NCBI RefSeq assembly: GCF_004138485.1
Contig: NZ_RYEV01000004.1
Coordinates: 257,718 to 321,717 of the forward strand
Origin: Peristeroidobacter soli
GTDB taxonomy: Bacteria > Pseudomonadota > Gammaproteobacteria > Steroidobacterales > Steroidobacteraceae
Reading direction: 5' to 3'
Length of the DNA: 64,000 nt
Part shown: positions 61,939 to 64,000 of the stretch, piece after piece
How the letters are laid out: every line of letters starts with the position of its first letter
Position numbering within the stretch: position 1 is the first letter of the stretch
Notes under the pieces: model-generated
Told to the model about the DNA's origin: nothing
Database searches by the model: none
The model's input: the letters and a program-made list of their open reading frames with translations, nothing else
Made by a program: the position numbers and the translations under genes

Positions 61939-62673
61939 ATGGCGGCAATCATCGGTGCAATGCTGGTTCCTTCGGGACTCGCGTACCTCCTGTTCGCACT
62001 GGGCCTGGTCACCGCGTTCAAGGAACAGTGGCGCAAGCTCTCCTGGGCGCTGCTGGCCGTCTCGGGCGCCATCACCACCGTCTTCTCGACCGGCAGCGTC
62101 GCAACCTTGCTGCTGAGCCCGCTCGAATACGAGTACCCGGCGGTGCACGACACCCGCACTCATCGGGACATCAAGCACATCGTCGTGCTGACCGGCTACG
62201 CCGCCGATGATCCGGCGATGCCACTCACCGGACGGATGCACTGGGCCTCGGCCTACCGGGTGATGATGGCCTTGCAATTGCAACGGGGCGGCTGCGGTAA
62301 CTGCGACGTGATCGTATCGGGCTCACCCATCACGGCCAGGATCATGGGCGAGTCTCTGGTCGCGCTCGGTCTGCCGAAGGAGCGCCTGATCCTGGAAGCC
62401 GACTCGGCCACGACCGCGGACAGCGCCGAGCATCTGGCGCCCATGCTGAAGGAGCCCTTCTTCCTGGTCACCTCCGCCGGACATCTGCGCCGCTCGCTCG
62501 CGGTCCTGCATAAGCAAGGCTTGCAACCCATCCCCGTGCCCACCGACTACCAGGGGCCGAGGGACTGGCGCAACGCCGAGGAGCGACCCTCGCCACAATC
62601 GCTCGTGACCTCGGACCTGGCCATGCACGAGTACATCGGCCTCATGTGGTATCGGTTGAAAGGCGCAATCTAG
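61939..62673 (+). CDS. DUF218 (YdcF/ElyC-like) membrane protein
   Basis: A 244-residue protein with two N-terminal membrane helices (GAMLVPSGLAYLLFALGLVTAF and LSWALLAVSGAITTVF) and a periplasmic DUF218 domain. Motifs IVVLTGYAAD, VIVSGSPITARIMGESLVALGLPKERLILEADSATTADSAEHL (in parts) and FFLVTSAGHLRRSLAV are the DUF218 core seen in ElyC, SanA and YdcF. ElyC acts in envelope and peptidoglycan-precursor maintenance in E. coli. It is divergent from the aldose dehydrogenase with 38 bp between starts. The SGNH hydrolase that follows has its own promoter. Confidence 0.88.
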   Translation: MAAIIGAMLVPSGLAYLLFALGLVTAFKEQWRKLSWALLAVSGAITTVFSTGSVATLLLSPLEYEYPAVHDTRTHRDIKHIVVLTGYAADDPAMPLTGRMHWASAYRVMMALQLQRGGCGNCDVIVSGSPITARIMGESLVALGLPKERLILEADSATTADSAEHLAPMLKEPFFLVTSAGHLRRSLAVLHKQGLQPIPVPTDYQGPRDWRNAEERPSPQSLVTSDLAMHEYIGLMWYRLKGAI

Positions 62674-62685
62674 CTTCGGGATAAT
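62656..62685 (+). promoter_or_regulatory. Probable sigma-70 promoter for the first SGNH hydrolase
   Basis: TTGAAA (62656-62661), an 18-bp spacer and GATAAT (62680-62685), near consensus. The -35 lies inside the end of the DUF218 gene and transcription should start near 62692, 24 bp before the ATG at 62716. Confidence 0.5.
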
Positions 62686-62715
62686 CGACGGCTCACGCAG
62701 CCTCTTGGGAATCCC

Positions 62716-63414
62716 ATGTTCTGCACCGTGCCGCCCCCGCGCGTCGTATTCAGCGCGCTGCTCTGTCTGTTCTTCTCACTGGTCTGCACCGCTCAAGCGC
62801 CTATGAATGCGACTGCCTCCGTCGACAAGCACCTGGTCATCATTGGCGCCTCCTACGCCGCCGAATGGGAGAACCCGAAGCTGCCGGGCTACACCGTGAC
62901 CAACAAAGGCATCGGCGGTCAGGAAAGCTCGGACCTGCGCGCCCGCTTCGAGCGCGACGTGATCGAGCTGAAGCCCGACACGGTCATGATCTGGGGTCAT
63001 TACAACGACGTGGTGCGCGCCCAGCCGCAGACCATGGCCGCCGCCAGGAAAAAGGCACAGGATAACTATCGAGCGATGGTCGAGCAGGCACGCGCCGCCG
63101 GCATCGTGCCCATCCTGGTCACGGAGCTCACGATTCCGGTGCCGGACACGATCAAGGAAAAACTGCTGGGCCTGGTCGCGGGCGTGCTCGGCAAGAACGA
63201 CTATCGCGCGCAGAAGAACACCGAGATCAAAGCGCTGAATGTCTGGTTGCGCGACTACGCGAAGGCGCAAAAGATTCAGCTGGTGGATCTGGAAACCGCG
63301 CTCGACTCTGGCAACGGCACGCGCAAGGTCGAATACACGCGCTCGGACAACAGCCACGTCAGTCCCGCGGGCTACGACGCCATCACCAAATACGTAGTGT
63401 CTCAACTCGGCTGA
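62716..63414 (+). CDS. Exported SGNH/GDSL-like hydrolase (copy 1)
   Basis: A 232-residue protein. Signal peptide VFSALLCLFFSLVCTAQA, then block I HLVIIGASYAAEW (Ser of the G-A-S version of GDSL), block III WGHYNDVVR with the Asn, and block V SDNSHVSPAGY (Asp-x-x-His). All four SGNH elements are present, so it should be an esterase or lipase of sugars or cell-envelope esters. It is followed by a close paralogue 145 bp away. Natural substrate unknown. Confidence 0.88.
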   Translation: MFCTVPPPRVVFSALLCLFFSLVCTAQAPMNATASVDKHLVIIGASYAAEWENPKLPGYTVTNKGIGGQESSDLRARFERDVIELKPDTVMIWGHYNDVVRAQPQTMAAARKKAQDNYRAMVEQARAAGIVPILVTELTIPVPDTIKEKLLGLVAGVLGKNDYRAQKNTEIKALNVWLRDYAKAQKIQLVDLETALDSGNGTRKVEYTRSDNSHVSPAGYDAITKYVVSQLG

Positions 63415-63446
63415 ACCGCTGGCCCGCTCGCGCTTTCGCGATGCGC

Positions 63447-63475
63447 GAGTACATCGGGCCATGAGTACATCGGGC
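63447..63475 (+). repeat. Direct repeat near the 3' end of the first SGNH gene
   Basis: GAGTACATCGGGC occurs at 63447-63459 and again at 63463-63475, 16 bp apart. A related GAGTACATCGGCC is found inside the DUF218 gene's last codons (about 62628-62640). This looks like a relic of the duplication that produced the second SGNH gene. Confidence 0.55.
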
Positions 63476-63559
63476 TGCCCCGGACGCGGCTGAAAAGGCG
63501 CACTCTATCTTCGCGATCTTCGCGATCGTCGCCCGCTCCGCCGCTTCGAGGAAGTTCCG

Positions 63560-64000
63560 ATGTACTACGCACCGGCCAGATTTTGTCGACTCGACAATCT
63601 GTGTGGCGCGCTGATCTGTCTGCTGCTGTCACTCGCCTGCCCGGCCCGGGCGTCGGTCAACGCCAGTGCCTTCTTCCACAAGAATCTGGTCATCGTCGGC
63701 GCCTCCTATGCCGAGGAATGGCATACGCCGCTGCTGCCGGGCTACACCGTGATCAACAATGCCGTCTGCGGCCAGATCACCTCGGACATACGCGCCCACT
63801 TCGAACGCGACGTGATCGAGCTCAAGCCCGACATGGTGCTGATCTGGGGTCACAACAACGACGTGATCCGCTCCACGCCGGAGAACATGGTGCTCACCCA
63901 ACAGCGAGCGGAAGAAAACTTTCGGGCGATGGTCGAGCAGGCCCGCGCCGCGGGCATCACTCCGATACTGGTCACCGAGGTCACGCTGCCCATTCCAGAG
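63560..64000 (+). CDS. Exported SGNH/GDSL-like hydrolase (copy 2, cut by window end)
   Basis: The first 147 codons of a paralogue of the gene at 62716, still open at the right edge. It has a signal peptide (CGALICLLLSLACPARA), NLVIVGASYAEEWHTPLLPGY and LIWGHNNDVIRSTPENM. The block structure matches copy 1, but signal peptide and spacer sequence differ, so it is an old duplication. The last SGNH block lies beyond the window. Start ATG at 63560 is preceded by GAGGAAG, a plausible Shine-Dalgarno. Confidence 0.85.
   Translation, partial: MYYAPARFCRLDNLCGALICLLLSLACPARASVNASAFFHKNLVIVGASYAEEWHTPLLPGYTVINNAVCGQITSDIRAHFERDVIELKPDMVLIWGHNNDVIRSTPENMVLTQQRAEENFRAMVEQARAAGITPILVTEVTLPIPE

Overview
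The window is a gene-dense, GC-rich chromosomal segment of a Gram-negative bacterium. PilU, BipA/TypA, a SrkA-type kinase and the gene order histidine kinase, QseG-like lipoprotein, GlrR-like sigma-54 activator all point to a gammaproteobacterium. Three large TonB-dependent receptors, SapC proteins and a flavin-dependent tryptophan halogenase homologue suit a free-living glycan or aromatic degrader, such as the Steroidobacteraceae/Nevskiales or Xanthomonadales. That placement is inference; there is no rRNA in the window to test it. I saw no tRNA, rRNA, insertion sequence, prophage or CRISPR array.

Layout, left to right. 1-5.9 kb: end of an unknown gene, TetR regulator, ThuA-like protein, amino-acid permease, exported methyltransferase and exported lipase. 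5.9-14.2 kb: a leftward catabolic operon (citrate-synthase-like lyase, class III CoA-transferase, TonB receptor, VOC protein, short MetE-like enzyme, alpha/beta hydrolase, FMN reductase) facing a divergent IclR regulator, with three TTCG-N5-CGAA sites between them. 14.3-15.3 kb: exported SrpA-like catalase. 15.3-25.8 kb: a leftward amino-sugar operon (TonB receptor, GH27 glycosidase, EamA transporter, AgaZ-like, AgaS-like, sugar kinase, exported amidohydrolase) with a divergent DeoR/AgaR-like repressor and five GCTTTCG-type motifs in the shared control region. 25.8-28.4 kb: DUF4112 protein, PilU and a SapC protein.

28.4-37.1 kb: a 534-bp control region with LacI-type operators, then TonB receptor, hairpin, SapC, JmjC/cupin-like dioxygenase, tryptophan halogenase homologue and a hypothetical gene, closed by a convergent 2OG-Fe(II) oxygenase. 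37.2-42.7 kb: surface-glycan or lipid genes (polysaccharide deacetylase, glycosyltransferase, phosphotransferase, flippase-like membrane protein, CapK/PaaK-like ligase). 42.7-48.3 kb: a four-PAS, GAF, GGDEF, EAL protein and BipA/TypA.

48.4-52.3 kb: probably the most novel part. An AlkB-family dioxygenase, a 59-residue Cys-rich protein and an operon DUF4331-DUF4198-AraC are linked by two copies of a 28/29-bp palindrome. 52.4-60.7 kb: a lipoprotein, a secreted HEFGH metalloprotease, SrkA, GalE, and the GlrK/QseG/GlrR-like set. 60.7-64 kb: a soluble aldose dehydrogenase, a DUF218 protein, and two tandem SGNH hydrolases, the second cut by the window end. Several gene starts were moved inward from the longest reading frame, using overlaps with neighbours, Shine-Dalgarno sequences and family start positions.
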